From positions 16,913 through 80,912 of IMG/VR virus record IMGVR_UViG_3300024495_000026: a DNA stretch of 64,000 bases; one strand, written 5' to 3'. Position 1 is the first letter of the stretch. Every line of letters starts with the position of its first letter. Source of the DNA: a virus. Position numbers and translations under genes: made by a program. Under the pieces are notes generated by a model. It was not told the DNA's origin. It worked only from the letters and a program-made list of their open reading frames with translations, and made no database searches. Below are positions 44,295-51,500 of the stretch, one piece after another.

Positions 44295-45619
44295 TGGCAA
44301 CTGTATATAAAGACACTCCACCCCAATATTTTAAACCAACTATACAAAATAATTCAGTTAATGCACAAGGATATTATGTAACTGTGACTGATGGAGTGAC
44401 AACTGTATTCAGAAAAGGTAAGAATGCATCAGGTCAAGATGAAATTATAAATGTTGGAAGTATTCCAAAAGTAGGTAGCGGTGGATTTACAAATACTAGT
44501 AATGCAAGCAAAGAAGAAATACAATATTTTACTGCCAATGCAAGAAAAACAGTCAATGAGCAAGCAGTTCCTGTAGTAAGTAGAGGAATAGGTGGATCTG
44601 CTGGGGGAGGAAACGCTAAAATTAATCAAGTCTTAGGGACAAATTTAGCTTCAACATCAGCAAATCCTACATCAGGAACAAAACCTCCAGATCCACCACT
44701 ATTACCTCAAGACATATCAGTGTCAATTCCTGACAGCGATATATCAAAATCTATAGATGAAACTTTAAAGGTAAATTTAAGGTATCCTTTAGGAATAAAT
44801 TCAAACGATCAAGATAGAATAAAGTTTAGTGTAAAACAAATTATAGGAAGAACAGGTATTAATATTAGTGCAGATGCAAAATTTAATCTAGGAACTAGAG
44901 ATCTCTCTAAACCATTGGGAACTGTTGTTTTGCCAATTCAACCATCAATTTCAGATAGCAATGGCGTTGATTGGGGCGGAGCAAATTTAGATCCAATTAC
45001 AGCATATGCTGCAGCTTTATCGTTAGATATTGCTGCATCAGGAGGAAATATTGCAGGAGAAGTATCAAGAGCTTTAAATTCAGCTGCAGAAGAATTTAAA
45101 AAAGGTTTTGGTGGTCCAAATGATAAAGGTTACAAAAAAGCACTTCAAGTTTTCTTTGCTCAACAAGCAGTAGGAGCTCAAAACTTATTATCAAGAACTG
45201 GTGGAGCAATTTTAAACCCCAATCTTGAACTTCTTTTTAATGGACCAACATTAAGACCATTCAATTTTACCTTTAGATTATCACCTAGAAATAAACCAGA
45301 AGCAGAACAAGTAAAAAAAATTATAAATTTTTTCAAGAAAGCAATGTCAGTTAAAAAAGCAGCATCTGAAGTATTTTTAAAAGCACCAAATGTTTTTGAA
45401 ATAGAGTATCAATCAGGAGATGGTAAGTTACACGAATCATTAAATAGAATAAAAACATGCGCTCTTCTAAATTGCGATGTTGATTATACTCCAGATGGAA
45501 GTTACATGACTTTTGATGACGAAAATAAAACAATGACCTCATACCAGTTAACTTTAAGATTTAGTGAACTTGATCCAATCTATAATACAGATTATACAAG
45601 TCATTCAATAGGATACTAA
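44294..45619 (+). CDS. 48: gp48 baseplate tail-tube cap
   Basis: The 441-residue protein begins MATVYKDTPPQYFKPTIQNNS and has the typical features of gp48: a Gly/Ser linker around residue 100, LRYPLGINSNDQDRIKFSVKQIIG, LSRTGGAILNPNLELLFNGPTLRPFNFTFRLSPRNKPEAEQVKKIINFFK, and a C-terminal CALLNCDVDYTPDGSYMTF...MTSYQLTLRFSELDPIY. In T4 gp48 sits on the hub and caps the end of the tail tube. It is followed at once by gp53, as expected for a baseplate operon. Confidence 0.9.
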   Translation: MATVYKDTPPQYFKPTIQNNSVNAQGYYVTVTDGVTTVFRKGKNASGQDEIINVGSIPKVGSGGFTNTSNASKEEIQYFTANARKTVNEQAVPVVSRGIGGSAGGGNAKINQVLGTNLASTSANPTSGTKPPDPPLLPQDISVSIPDSDISKSIDETLKVNLRYPLGINSNDQDRIKFSVKQIIGRTGINISADAKFNLGTRDLSKPLGTVVLPIQPSISDSNGVDWGGANLDPITAYAAALSLDIAASGGNIAGEVSRALNSAAEEFKKGFGGPNDKGYKKALQVFFAQQAVGAQNLLSRTGGAILNPNLELLFNGPTLRPFNFTFRLSPRNKPEAEQVKKIINFFKKAMSVKKAASEVFLKAPNVFEIEYQSGDGKLHESLNRIKTCALLNCDVDYTPDGSYMTFDDENKTMTSYQLTLRFSELDPIYNTDYTSHSIGY

Positions 45620-45620
45620 A

Positions 45621-46289
45621 ATGTCAAGTTACTTCAGACAAGTTCCAGACTTTGAATATGTTAATAGAACTGCAGATGCAAAGAACATTTCAGACTATAG
45701 AACTGTAAAAAATCTTTTTAAACGCGGAAAACTAAGAGAAGATATTTTTGGAGATCTTCAATTTTTTACAAAATACAAAATCATTGGAAACGAAAGACCC
45801 GATAATGTAGCGTATAAAATTTATCAAGATGCTACACTCGATTGGATTATTTTATTGTCAAATAATATACTTAATGTTCAAACTGAATGGCCATTATCAC
45901 AAATTTCATTTGATAATTATTTGATGGATAAGTATGGAACATACTCAAATATAAATGCGGTTCATCATTATGAAACAAAAGAAATAAAAGATAGTAATGA
46001 AATCATAATAGTTCCAGAGGGACTTAGAGTACCATCCAACTTTTCAGTAACTTATTATGATCGTATCCTAGGAAGACAAATAAATCGAACAAATATAACT
46101 AAAGAAATTACAAATTATCAATTTGAAGAAAAAATTCAAAATGATAAAAGAAATATATTTGTACTTAAACCTAGGTATCTAAATGTAATCTTAAATGACA
46201 TGAATGAACTCATGAAATATAAAAAAGGTGCCGCTCAGTATGAGAGCGACACCTTAAAGAAAGGAGACAATATTAGACTTTACACTTGA
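45621..46289 (+). CDS. 53: gp53 baseplate wedge subunit
   Basis: The 222-residue protein starts MSSYFRQVPDFEYVNRTADAK and has the gp53 pattern: NLFKRGKLREDIFGDLQFFTKYKIIGNERPDNVAYKIYQDATLDWIILLSNNI, then LSQISFDNYLMDKYGTYSNINAVHHYET. The C-terminal part repeats basic and acidic residues and ends DNIRLYT. In T4 gp53 joins wedges of the baseplate. One base separates it from gp48. Its last codons also carry the hairpin that terminates gp32 on the opposite strand. Confidence 0.9.
   Translation: MSSYFRQVPDFEYVNRTADAKNISDYRTVKNLFKRGKLREDIFGDLQFFTKYKIIGNERPDNVAYKIYQDATLDWIILLSNNILNVQTEWPLSQISFDNYLMDKYGTYSNINAVHHYETKEIKDSNEIIIVPEGLRVPSNFSVTYYDRILGRQINRTNITKEITNYQFEEKIQNDKRNIFVLKPRYLNVILNDMNELMKYKKGAAQYESDTLKKGDNIRLYT
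46215..46255 (-). terminator. gp32 terminator located inside gp53
   Basis: On the minus strand AAGGTGTCGCTC pairs with GAGCGGCACCTT (11 pairs with one mismatch, loop of 7), followed by TTTTATATTTC. It starts 35 bases beyond the gp32 stop and lies within the 3' end of the convergent gp53. Confidence 0.75.
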
Positions 46290-47237
46290 TCATTCTTCAG
46301 CAAGACGCTGGAAATAAGAAAGTGCATCATCTTCATCCTCATCTTCAGTAGTAATCTTTGGAAGAGAAGGAGACTTAGAACGAGCATAAGACTGCTCTAG
46401 TTCTTCTACAACTTTAGATTCAACGGAAGGAGATTGCTCATAACTAGCAAACTCATCTTCCTGTTCTACAACTGCACGAGAGCGAGTCGGAGAAGAATTC
46501 TTAAGACCGAGAACAGTGTTCATACGGTTCTCAAGTTCTTCATAAGACTTGAATTGATCAGGTGCAATAGTAGCAGCTAGAGAATATTGCTTCTTCCAGA
46601 TTGCTTCAAGAGCATCATCATCACTAAGAAGAGGTTCGACAGGACCAAACTCAGACTTATCATAATTCCAATACCCATCTTTCTTTACGATCTTGAGTTT
46701 GAAATTAGCACCTTGCCAGAAGTCAAAAGGATTGATCGGAGTTTCATCCTCAAACTCAGGTTGCATTGCTTCCATGATCTTATCAAAGATCTTCTTACCA
46801 TACTTAAACAGGAAGACTTTACCTTCGTTGGCAGGATTAGAAGGATCCTTCACAACATAAATGTTGCTGTAATAAGAGAGTTTACGCTTTTGTTTGCGAA
46901 CGATTTCTTTGTTTGCTTCGGTTCCACTATTCCAGAGTTGTCGGTTATACTCAGAAACAGGATCTTTTTGTCCGATAGTGGTCAGAGAGTTCTCAATATA
47001 CCAACCACCAGGACCTTGGAATCCATGGGAATAAACTTTAGACCAGGGAACATCTTCTCCTTCAGGTGCAGGAAGGAAACGAATCACTGCAAAACCGTTT
47101 CCAGTTTTATCCAGTTCTGGTTTCCAGAGACGCTCATCAGCACCCCCAGAAGTTGCACTCATCTTCTCCACTTCTTTTACCAGTTTAGAAGTCAGAGAAC
47201 CAAGAGAGGATTGTTTTTTAAGATCAGCAAAAGACAT
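46290..47237 (-). CDS. 32: Single-stranded DNA-binding protein gp32
   Basis: The 315-residue protein follows T4 gp32: an N-terminal basic DLKKQSSLGSLTSKLVKEVEKM, an OB core with FLPAPEGEDVPWSKVYSHGFQGPGGWYIEN, RKQKRKLSYYSNIYVVKDPSNPANEGKVFLFKYGKKIFDKIM, DFWQGANFKLKIVKKDGYWNYDKSEF, and an acidic C-terminus (EEDEFASYEQ ... TTEDEDEDDA) for protein contacts. T4 gp32 holds zinc with one His and three Cys; here the H is present but the region after WYIEN reads SLTTIGQKDPVSEYNRQLWN with no cysteine, so the zinc site appears lost. A sigma70 promoter lies 50-76 bases upstream. It coats ssDNA in replication. Confidence 0.95.
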   Translation of the reverse strand: MSFADLKKQSSLGSLTSKLVKEVEKMSATSGGADERLWKPELDKTGNGFAVIRFLPAPEGEDVPWSKVYSHGFQGPGGWYIENSLTTIGQKDPVSEYNRQLWNSGTEANKEIVRKQKRKLSYYSNIYVVKDPSNPANEGKVFLFKYGKKIFDKIMEAMQPEFEDETPINPFDFWQGANFKLKIVKKDGYWNYDKSEFGPVEPLLSDDDALEAIWKKQYSLAATIAPDQFKSYEELENRMNTVLGLKNSSPTRSRAVVEQEDEFASYEQSPSVESKVVEELEQSYARSKSPSLPKITTEDEDEDDALSYFQRLAEE

Positions 47238-47284
47238 TAGATTACCTCGGATTGTGTACGGATTTGGCTTTTGTGTACTTCGTT

Positions 47285-47313
47285 ATTCTACAGGTCGGAA
47301 CCTGTTTTGTCAA
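47285..47313 (-). promoter_or_regulatory. Sigma70-type promoter of gp32
   Basis: On the minus strand TTGACA (47308-47313) and TAGAAT (47285-47290) are 17 bases apart. The spacer contains CAGGTTCCGACCTG, an inverted repeat with 5-bp arms. A GAGGTAA ribosome site precedes the gp32 ATG. The -35 box lies in the 3' end of the DUF1825 gene. Confidence 0.75.
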
Positions 47314-47632
47314 TCTGTTCTTTCATCATCTCAAGCATCTTAGACATGTTATTGAGAATTATAGTCATATCAGTACCAGGAGGCATTCCCATCATAATCG
47401 CAGAATTGACAACTCGTTCTTTCATCTCAACTGCTTCGGGATCATCAGATAAACTCATTCTTGTATAAAGAACTTTTTGTTTATCTAAAAGAGTTTCAAG
47501 AACTTCAACATGTTGAAGTTTTTCTTCTTTGGTCATTGTAGGAAACTTGAAAATGTTTCCGTAAATTTGTTCTTGAAGTTCTGCAATTTGAGTCATTTCT
47601 GCTCGGACAACTTCGGAACTAAAAAAACTCAT
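47288..47632 (-). CDS. DUF1825-family protein
   Basis: The 114-residue protein reads MSFFSSEVVRAEMTQIAELQEQIYGNIFKFPTMTKEEKLQHVEVLETLLDKQKVLYTRMSLSDDPEAVEMKERV, which fits DUF1825, a helical family of cyanobacteria and their phages. It is probably a small helical bundle. It lies between gp32 and gp59, and its start overlaps the end of gp59 by ATGA. A role close to replication is suggested by the neighbours only. Confidence 0.75.
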   Translation of the reverse strand: MSFFSSEVVRAEMTQIAELQEQIYGNIFKFPTMTKEEKLQHVEVLETLLDKQKVLYTRMSLSDDPEAVEMKERVVNSAIMMGMPPGTDMTIILNNMSKMLEMMKEQIDKTGSDL

Positions 47633-48228
47633 TGATCCTCCAGGACTATTTCTTTCAAAAGTTTTCGATAACGAAATACATCAATATTTAGAAATGGATT
47701 ATATTTTTTAATTCTACGACTGACGGTTTCCCACACTGGGTCTTTAAGTTTCTTATCAAACTTATTCCCGAACAGGAATATCTTATCATATATCACTAGT
47801 GTTTCTAGGCTAATTTTCCCGCTCAGGAACTTTTTTAGAAGCGGTGGATGACCCTTTGAACACTTAAAAACATCTTCAAATTTATTTTCTTCAAATAAAG
47901 ATTGACTTTCTTCTTTGAAAACATAAGAAAGAGACTGTACTTTCTTCTGCCAATTTTGATATCTTTCTTCCCCTTCTTTGATCATTTCCCCAATCCAAAG
48001 TGTTTCTGGATCAGGACATGAGACAAAGTTGGCAACAAAAAATTCTAGAACTTCTTTATCTGATTTTTGTCTTGAAATTTTTTCGAACCACATTCTGTCT
48101 TTGCGTTTATAAAAAGACTGAACGGTTGCTCTACTTTTACCACAATATTTAAAATAATCATAACTGTCTTTGGTAAAATGATTTTTCAAAGACAGATAAC
48201 ATTTGTAGGCATCAAAAGGCATCATCAA
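47629..48228 (-). CDS. 59: gp59 helicase loader
   Basis: The 199-residue protein resembles T4 gp59: PFDAYKCYLSLKNHFTKDSYDYFKYCGKSRATVQSFYKRKDRMWFEKISRQKSDKEVLEFFVANFVSC, then ETLWIGEMIKEGEERYQNWQKKVQSLSYVFKEE and the C-terminal LKKFLSGKISLETLVIYDKIFLFGNKFDKKLKDPVW. T4 gp59 loads the gp41 helicase on forked DNA coated by gp32. The gene is between the DUF1825 gene and gp33, the T4 order. Each start overlaps the upstream stop by ATGA. Confidence 0.9.
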   Translation of the reverse strand: MMMPFDAYKCYLSLKNHFTKDSYDYFKYCGKSRATVQSFYKRKDRMWFEKISRQKSDKEVLEFFVANFVSCPDPETLWIGEMIKEGEERYQNWQKKVQSLSYVFKEESQSLFEENKFEDVFKCSKGHPPLLKKFLSGKISLETLVIYDKIFLFGNKFDKKLKDPVWETVSRRIKKYNPFLNIDVFRYRKLLKEIVLEDQ

Positions 48229-48482
48229 AAAATTAATTTTGCACGGGAGGTTTTTTTAAGAAAGTTCAATTCCATTGCTTCATACTTTATTTTTTCTTTC
48301 AATGGTTTTGATATGAGCTTTGGAACGGATTCCAAATCAATATTGTTTTGCTCACAGAAATAAACAATAGCATCAATATAATTCATTTCAGTATTAACCT
48401 GAACAAGATTTTCAATTTCTTGAGCAAAACTTGATGGGCAGAAGAATTTACTTTCTAACGCTTTTTCTAATTCATTCTCCAT
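48225..48482 (-). CDS. 33: gp33 late transcription accessory protein
   Basis: The 85-residue protein is small and mostly helical: MENELEKALESKFFCPSSFAQEIENLVQVNTEMNYIDAIVYFCEQNNIDLESVPKLISKPLKEKIKYEAMELNFL. The NYxDAIVYFCExNNIxxxxxxKLI stretch matches gp33 of T4-like phages. gp33 links the sliding clamp to RNA polymerase at late promoters, so it is the partner of the TATAAATA-type elements listed here. The frame continues upstream to 48506 but the ATG at 48482 is preferred. It overlaps the nuclease gene by 11 bases. Confidence 0.85.
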   Translation of the reverse strand: MENELEKALESKFFCPSSFAQEIENLVQVNTEMNYIDAIVYFCEQNNIDLESVPKLISKPLKEKIKYEAMELNFLKKTSRAKLIF

Positions 48483-49152
48483 CTGACCTAGTATTGTGAT
48501 GTACAAATTCTTTGATATACCGAACTAATAGCTTAATATAATCGTCTTTGTTTCTTTTGTCAAATACCTTTACCTCTCCACCAGGAGTCACCATAAGTGT
48601 AATGAGTTTCTTAATAGGTATTTCTGTCAATTCATAATATGCAGCAGCATAAAACATTTCTTGAACAAAATAATTTTCAATCCACTTTTCTGGTTTAATC
48701 TTATCTGATGTCTTGAAGTCTATAACAGCAAGTTCACCTTCGTATTCTGCAATACAATCGACTCTTCCCGCAAGTCCAAGATATTCTGAATAGAGTGTGC
48801 GCTCAATTGCATGAATATTATTTATCTTGTCCAAATATGGTTTTGCATGATGATACATGATTTTTGTCATGGGTTGATAATCATTCCACACAAGTTCTTT
48901 GTTTTCAAGATAATCTTGACAGACTTGGTGAAAGTCAGTGCCTCTTGCAGTTGCTCTTTTAGTAATACGATTTGCTTCTTCTAAACCTACTCGATTTCTC
49001 CAATCAATAAAAATTTGTCGATTGTAAAAAGAAGTAACCGAAGTAATTGAAGGAACCCAATCTCCATTTGGAAGATTATAGAGACGAATCCCATTCATCT
49101 CTTTTTTATTTAATTCAAGTTCACCTAGGTAATTATGATGAATAAATGTCAT
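48472..49152 (-). CDS. PD-(D/E)XK nuclease (RecB/MGME1-like)
   Basis: The 226-residue protein carries a PD-(D/E)XK core: ARGTDFHQVCQDYL at about 68-81, ERTLYSEYLGLAGRVDCIAEYEGELAVIDFKTSDKIKPEKW with the metal-binding D in GRVD and the ID-x-KT pair, and YFVQEMFYAAAYYEL as the QxxxY segment of exonucleases. The layout resembles small RecB-type or MGME1-like exonucleases. In a T4-like phage it may act in host DNA degradation or recombination. It overlaps PhoH by ATGA. Substrate and partner are unknown. Confidence 0.8.
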   Translation of the reverse strand: MTFIHHNYLGELELNKKEMNGIRLYNLPNGDWVPSITSVTSFYNRQIFIDWRNRVGLEEANRITKRATARGTDFHQVCQDYLENKELVWNDYQPMTKIMYHHAKPYLDKINNIHAIERTLYSEYLGLAGRVDCIAEYEGELAVIDFKTSDKIKPEKWIENYFVQEMFYAAAYYELTEIPIKKLITLMVTPGGEVKVFDKRNKDDYIKLLVRYIKEFVHHNTRSDGE

Positions 49153-49901
49153 GCACCGATTTCCATTTTTGCGAGAATGTATTCTTTAACAAATCCTGAA
49201 CGAACAATATCATCCACACTAAATTCAATAATATCAATTGATGGCATGATTCGAAGAATCTTCATGAAATCAACAATTCCATTTTTCTCATTTGTTTTGA
49301 TGAGATCGGATTGAGTAGCATCACCACAGAAAAGAATTTTAGAATTCTCACCCACACGAGTAATGATTGAATCAAGTTCATGAAAGTTTAGATTCTGAAA
49401 CTCATCGACAATGATGATTGCATTGTCTAGAGTTGTACCACGAATAAAAGAAGTGCTCCAGAAACTAATCGTACCTTGAGTTTTAAGATTTCCATAGAGC
49501 ATTTCAAAAGAAGCTTCATCAGGCATTTCAAACATGTACTTCACCATGTTCTTATATGGAATCTGATAAAGACTTGACTTGTCTTCATGATCTCCAGGAA
49601 GGAATCCAATTTCACGAGTAGCAACCAAAGACCTTACGATATAAATTTTTTCATAAGGACTTTTTTCATCGAGAACATCTTTGATTGCATTATAAAGTGC
49701 AATAAAGGTCTTACCAGTTCCAGCGCAACCATAAGCAACAATGTTTTTATCTAACTTATAAGATTTAAAAAACTCTTCTTGATTGTCAGTAAGAGGTTCA
49801 ATATTTCTTATAATGTCGAGATTGATTGGTTTCTTTCTCTTCATTTGCCTGTTGCTCATACCAAATGGAACTGGATTTTTAGGGGTGTTTTTTCTAGGCA
49901 T
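49149..49901 (-). CDS. phoH: PhoH-family P-loop ATPase
   Basis: The 250-residue protein has a Walker A GCAGTGKTF at about residues 58-66, and a Walker B NAIIIVDEFQNLNFHELDSIITRVGENSKILFCGDATQSDL. This is the PhoH family signature, an ATPase with a superfamily 1-like fold. The N-terminus (MPRKNTPKNPVPFGMSNRQMKRKKP) is basic and disordered. PhoH-like genes are common in marine phages. A link to phosphate stress has been suggested by name, but the biochemical role, perhaps RNA handling, is unsettled. Confidence 0.9.
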   Translation of the reverse strand: MPRKNTPKNPVPFGMSNRQMKRKKPINLDIIRNIEPLTDNQEEFFKSYKLDKNIVAYGCAGTGKTFIALYNAIKDVLDEKSPYEKIYIVRSLVATREIGFLPGDHEDKSSLYQIPYKNMVKYMFEMPDEASFEMLYGNLKTQGTISFWSTSFIRGTTLDNAIIIVDEFQNLNFHELDSIITRVGENSKILFCGDATQSDLIKTNEKNGIVDFMKILRIMPSIDIIEFSVDDIVRSGFVKEYILAKMEIGA

Positions 49902-49902
49902 A

Positions 49903-50151
49903 TCAGACTGGTTTTACATTTGATCCTGGTACTTTTGATGCTTTGTATAGAACATCATTCCATCCAGGGTGAGATTTTTTAAGTCTATCATAGATTTCAC
50001 CGACTTCTCCTGAATTGGGACAAGTTGACGGATCTGACCAATCCCTATCCCAATCTGGATTATCTATTTTCCACTGGTCCCAATCATGAACACTTAAAGT
50101 GACTTCTTTTTGTTCACCAGTCTGTTTATTAATAACAGGATATGTTGCCAA
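49903..50151 (-). CDS. Conserved hypothetical protein
   Basis: The 82-residue protein reads MATYPVINKQTGEQKEVTLSVHDWDQWKIDNPDWDRDWSDPSTCPNSGEVGEIYDRLKKSHPGWNDVLYKASKVPGSNVKPV. A similar layout with NPDWDxDW and PGWNDVLxxxxxxPGSNVKP recurs in marine T4-like phages, from memory. It has only one cysteine and no recognised domain. It lies just upstream of PhoH and has a late-type element at 50178-50185. Function unknown. Confidence 0.65.
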   Translation of the reverse strand: MATYPVINKQTGEQKEVTLSVHDWDQWKIDNPDWDRDWSDPSTCPNSGEVGEIYDRLKKSHPGWNDVLYKASKVPGSNVKPV

Positions 50152-50177
50152 TGTTACTTCTCCATAGTATGTAAGGA

Positions 50178-50185
50178 TATTTATT
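50178..50185 (-). promoter_or_regulatory. Late promoter element AATAAATA
   Basis: The minus strand reads TTGAATAAATATCC 27 bases upstream of the start at 50151. It overlaps the stop codon of thyX. Confidence 0.45.
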
Positions 50186-50870
50186 CAATCGTAATTGAAG
50201 GAGCATCAGAGCATTCTGGACAGTCTTCACGAGTCCATCCAAGTGCTTCAGATACCGCAGGGAACTGGCAAGTAAAGATACAACGAACAAGTTCTGCAAT
50301 CTCCATATGTTCCTTCTGCGTACCGTGTGCAGAGCGAAGATCGATGTAATGTATCCATGACCTTACAGAACCGGTCATATAAAGTCTTGTGGGGGTCGCC
50401 AAGGGCAGTACGAACCTTGCGCACTCCTTTGCTACTCCTTTCTCCAGAAGACGGTTGTAGAGTCTCAGACCCTGCTCAAAATGAACGCGGATGTCTTCGG
50501 TCAGAGTCAGTTTCAAATAGTCAGGAATGTCATCAATAGAGTTCTGACGATTCTTATTGTCTTGACGACGAAGTTCTGGTAGCGGAATAGTTTTATTCAG
50601 AAGATTTGTGTCAGCATACCGTTGTGAAAATTCTTGATATGTGAAAGAACGGTGTCGTAAGATTTGAGCTGCTAGACCGCGAGTGGTGTTAATCTCTACG
50701 GTCATACTTGCTTGCTCAAAGATACTCCAGTGTTGATGTTGAATACAGTACTTAAGGAGACCAGAGAACTTTTCATTATCCTGATTAGCAGGATTAGAAA
50801 CCCTAGCACAGTATGCCATATGTTTCTCTGCATCAGGAGTAACACTAATCAGTTTTACTTCTGGTTTCAT
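50181..50870 (-). CDS. thyX: Flavin-dependent thymidylate synthase ThyX
   Basis: The 229-residue protein has the ThyX signature region QILRHRSFTYQEFSQRYA, a form of RHRxxS/TxxxxSxR, and a region HYIDLRSAHGTQKEHMEIAELVRCIFTCQFPAVSEALG typical of the family. The start at 50870 gives MKPEVKLISVTPDAEKH and leaves 13 bases to the upstream gene. The frame is open to 50912 (MTMTMDML), which would overlap that gene. ThyX makes dTMP with FAD and a folate, so it supports phage DNA synthesis. It is one of the standard cyanophage nucleotide genes. Confidence 0.95.
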   Translation of the reverse strand: MKPEVKLISVTPDAEKHMAYCARVSNPANQDNEKFSGLLKYCIQHQHWSIFEQASMTVEINTTRGLAAQILRHRSFTYQEFSQRYADTNLLNKTIPLPELRRQDNKNRQNSIDDIPDYLKLTLTEDIRVHFEQGLRLYNRLLEKGVAKECARFVLPLATPTRLYMTGSVRSWIHYIDLRSAHGTQKEHMEIAELVRCIFTCQFPAVSEALGWTREDCPECSDAPSITIE

Positions 50871-50883
50871 AAATTCAAATTCT

Positions 50884-51066
50884 TCAGTCAGCATATCCAT
50901 CGTCATCGTCATAAAATACTTCGTCGTAATCGTTTAGGTAAGGTGCAATTTCTTCATATCGTGGTTCTTGTGTATAAGAATCCACATCAGAATTAATCTC
51001 TGACTTGAGACATTCTACCAGAGACTCAAGGTTTCTGACAATAATCTTAAGCTTTTCTTGATTCAT
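50884..51066 (-). CDS. Small acidic hypothetical protein
   Basis: The 60-residue protein starts MNQEKLKIIVRNLESLVECL and ends with a very acidic tail (PYLNDYDEVFYDDDDGYAD). It is helical in the first half. The ATG at 51066 lies 24 bases from a sigma70-type -10 box, so this is the first gene of the thyX operon. A TTG further upstream at 51084 is in frame but lies close to the -10 region. Function unknown. Confidence 0.6.
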   Translation of the reverse strand: MNQEKLKIIVRNLESLVECLKSEINSDVDSYTQEPRYEEIAPYLNDYDEVFYDDDDGYAD

Positions 51067-51089
51067 GTTTATCAACCTCGACAAAGGTA

Positions 51090-51118
51090 ATTATACACAA
51101 AAAAAAGAGGGGAGTCAA
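51090..51118 (-). promoter_or_regulatory. Sigma70-type promoter of the thyX operon, overlapping a terminator
   Basis: On the minus strand TTGACT (51113-51118) and TATAAT (51090-51095) are 17 bases apart. The -35 box occupies the loop and 3' arm of the terminator hairpin of the preceding operon. Confidence 0.75.
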
Positions 51119-51126
51119 GTCCCCTC
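51100..51126 (-). terminator. Intrinsic terminator overlapping the thyX-operon promoter
   Basis: The minus strand reads GAGGGGA, a CTTGAC loop and TCCCCTC, followed by eight T residues. It ends the operon of two small genes at 51132-51379. The stem is 7 bp with GC-rich arms. Confidence 0.8.
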
Positions 51127-51131
51127 TTAAA

Positions 51132-51230
51132 TCATTTTGCTGCTACCAGAGTAGCAAGAGATGCTTTACGACGCCTCTCTTCTTTTTGCTTTTGCTCTTT
51201 AATGAGTTGAAGTGCATTAAGTTTTTTCAT
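51132..51230 (-). CDS. Very small basic protein
   Basis: The 32-residue protein reads MKKLNALQLIKEQKQKEERR and continues RKASLATLVAAK. It is highly basic and helical. Its ATG overlaps the stop of the DUF4278 gene by ATGA, so it is translated with it. The hairpin terminator follows 6 bases after the stop. Proteins of this size and charge are frequent in phages and could bind nucleic acid. No family is recognised. Confidence 0.5.
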   Translation of the reverse strand: MKKLNALQLIKEQKQKEERRRKASLATLVAAK

Positions 51231-51379
51231 TTTGACCTCTCCATGGAAAGTTTATTTCCATTTTCATCAACATAAAACATGGTTCCACGATAGATTTCTA
51301 CTCGCGGTTCTTGTTTAAATGATTGATTTGGGCGGTTAGCAGTATCATATTCGATACCACGATATACTACTTTTGACAT
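51227..51379 (-). CDS. DUF4278-type small protein
   Basis: The 50-residue protein starts MSKVVYRGIEYDTANRPNQS and continues FKQEPRVEIYRGTMFYVDEN. The MSxxxYRGxxYD opening and the internal YRGxxY motif match DUF4278, a small family of cyanobacteria and cyanophages. A good AAGGAG ribosome site lies 7 bases upstream (51387-51392). It is first of a two-gene unit that ends at the terminator. Its function is not known. Confidence 0.65.
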   Translation of the reverse strand: MSKVVYRGIEYDTANRPNQSFKQEPRVEIYRGTMFYVDENGNKLSMERSK

Positions 51380-51399
51380 TAGGTTTCTCCTTAATGGTT

Positions 51400-51500
51400 T
51401 AGGTTAAAGAGCGTTCCTTCAGTCGGCGTTTGCGTTCGCTATTTGCGAATAGCGAATGAACGATCCGTTCCGCGTCGGCTTACTTCCGTCCTATTAGGTT
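51400..51500. other. Intergenic GC-richer block with a perfect 9-bp hairpin
   Basis: The region between two genes holds TTCGCTATT (51435-51443), a TGCG loop and AATAGCGAA (51448-51456). Around it lie related words such as cagtcggcg and cgcgtcggc. It has a higher GC content than its surroundings and no gene. No T run follows the hairpin on either side, so it is not an ordinary terminator. Confidence 0.6.

Noticed and set aside
51400-51500. tRNA or tmRNA remnant
   Set aside because: The hairpin suggested one arm of a tRNA, but no acceptor or T arm with TTC is present around it.
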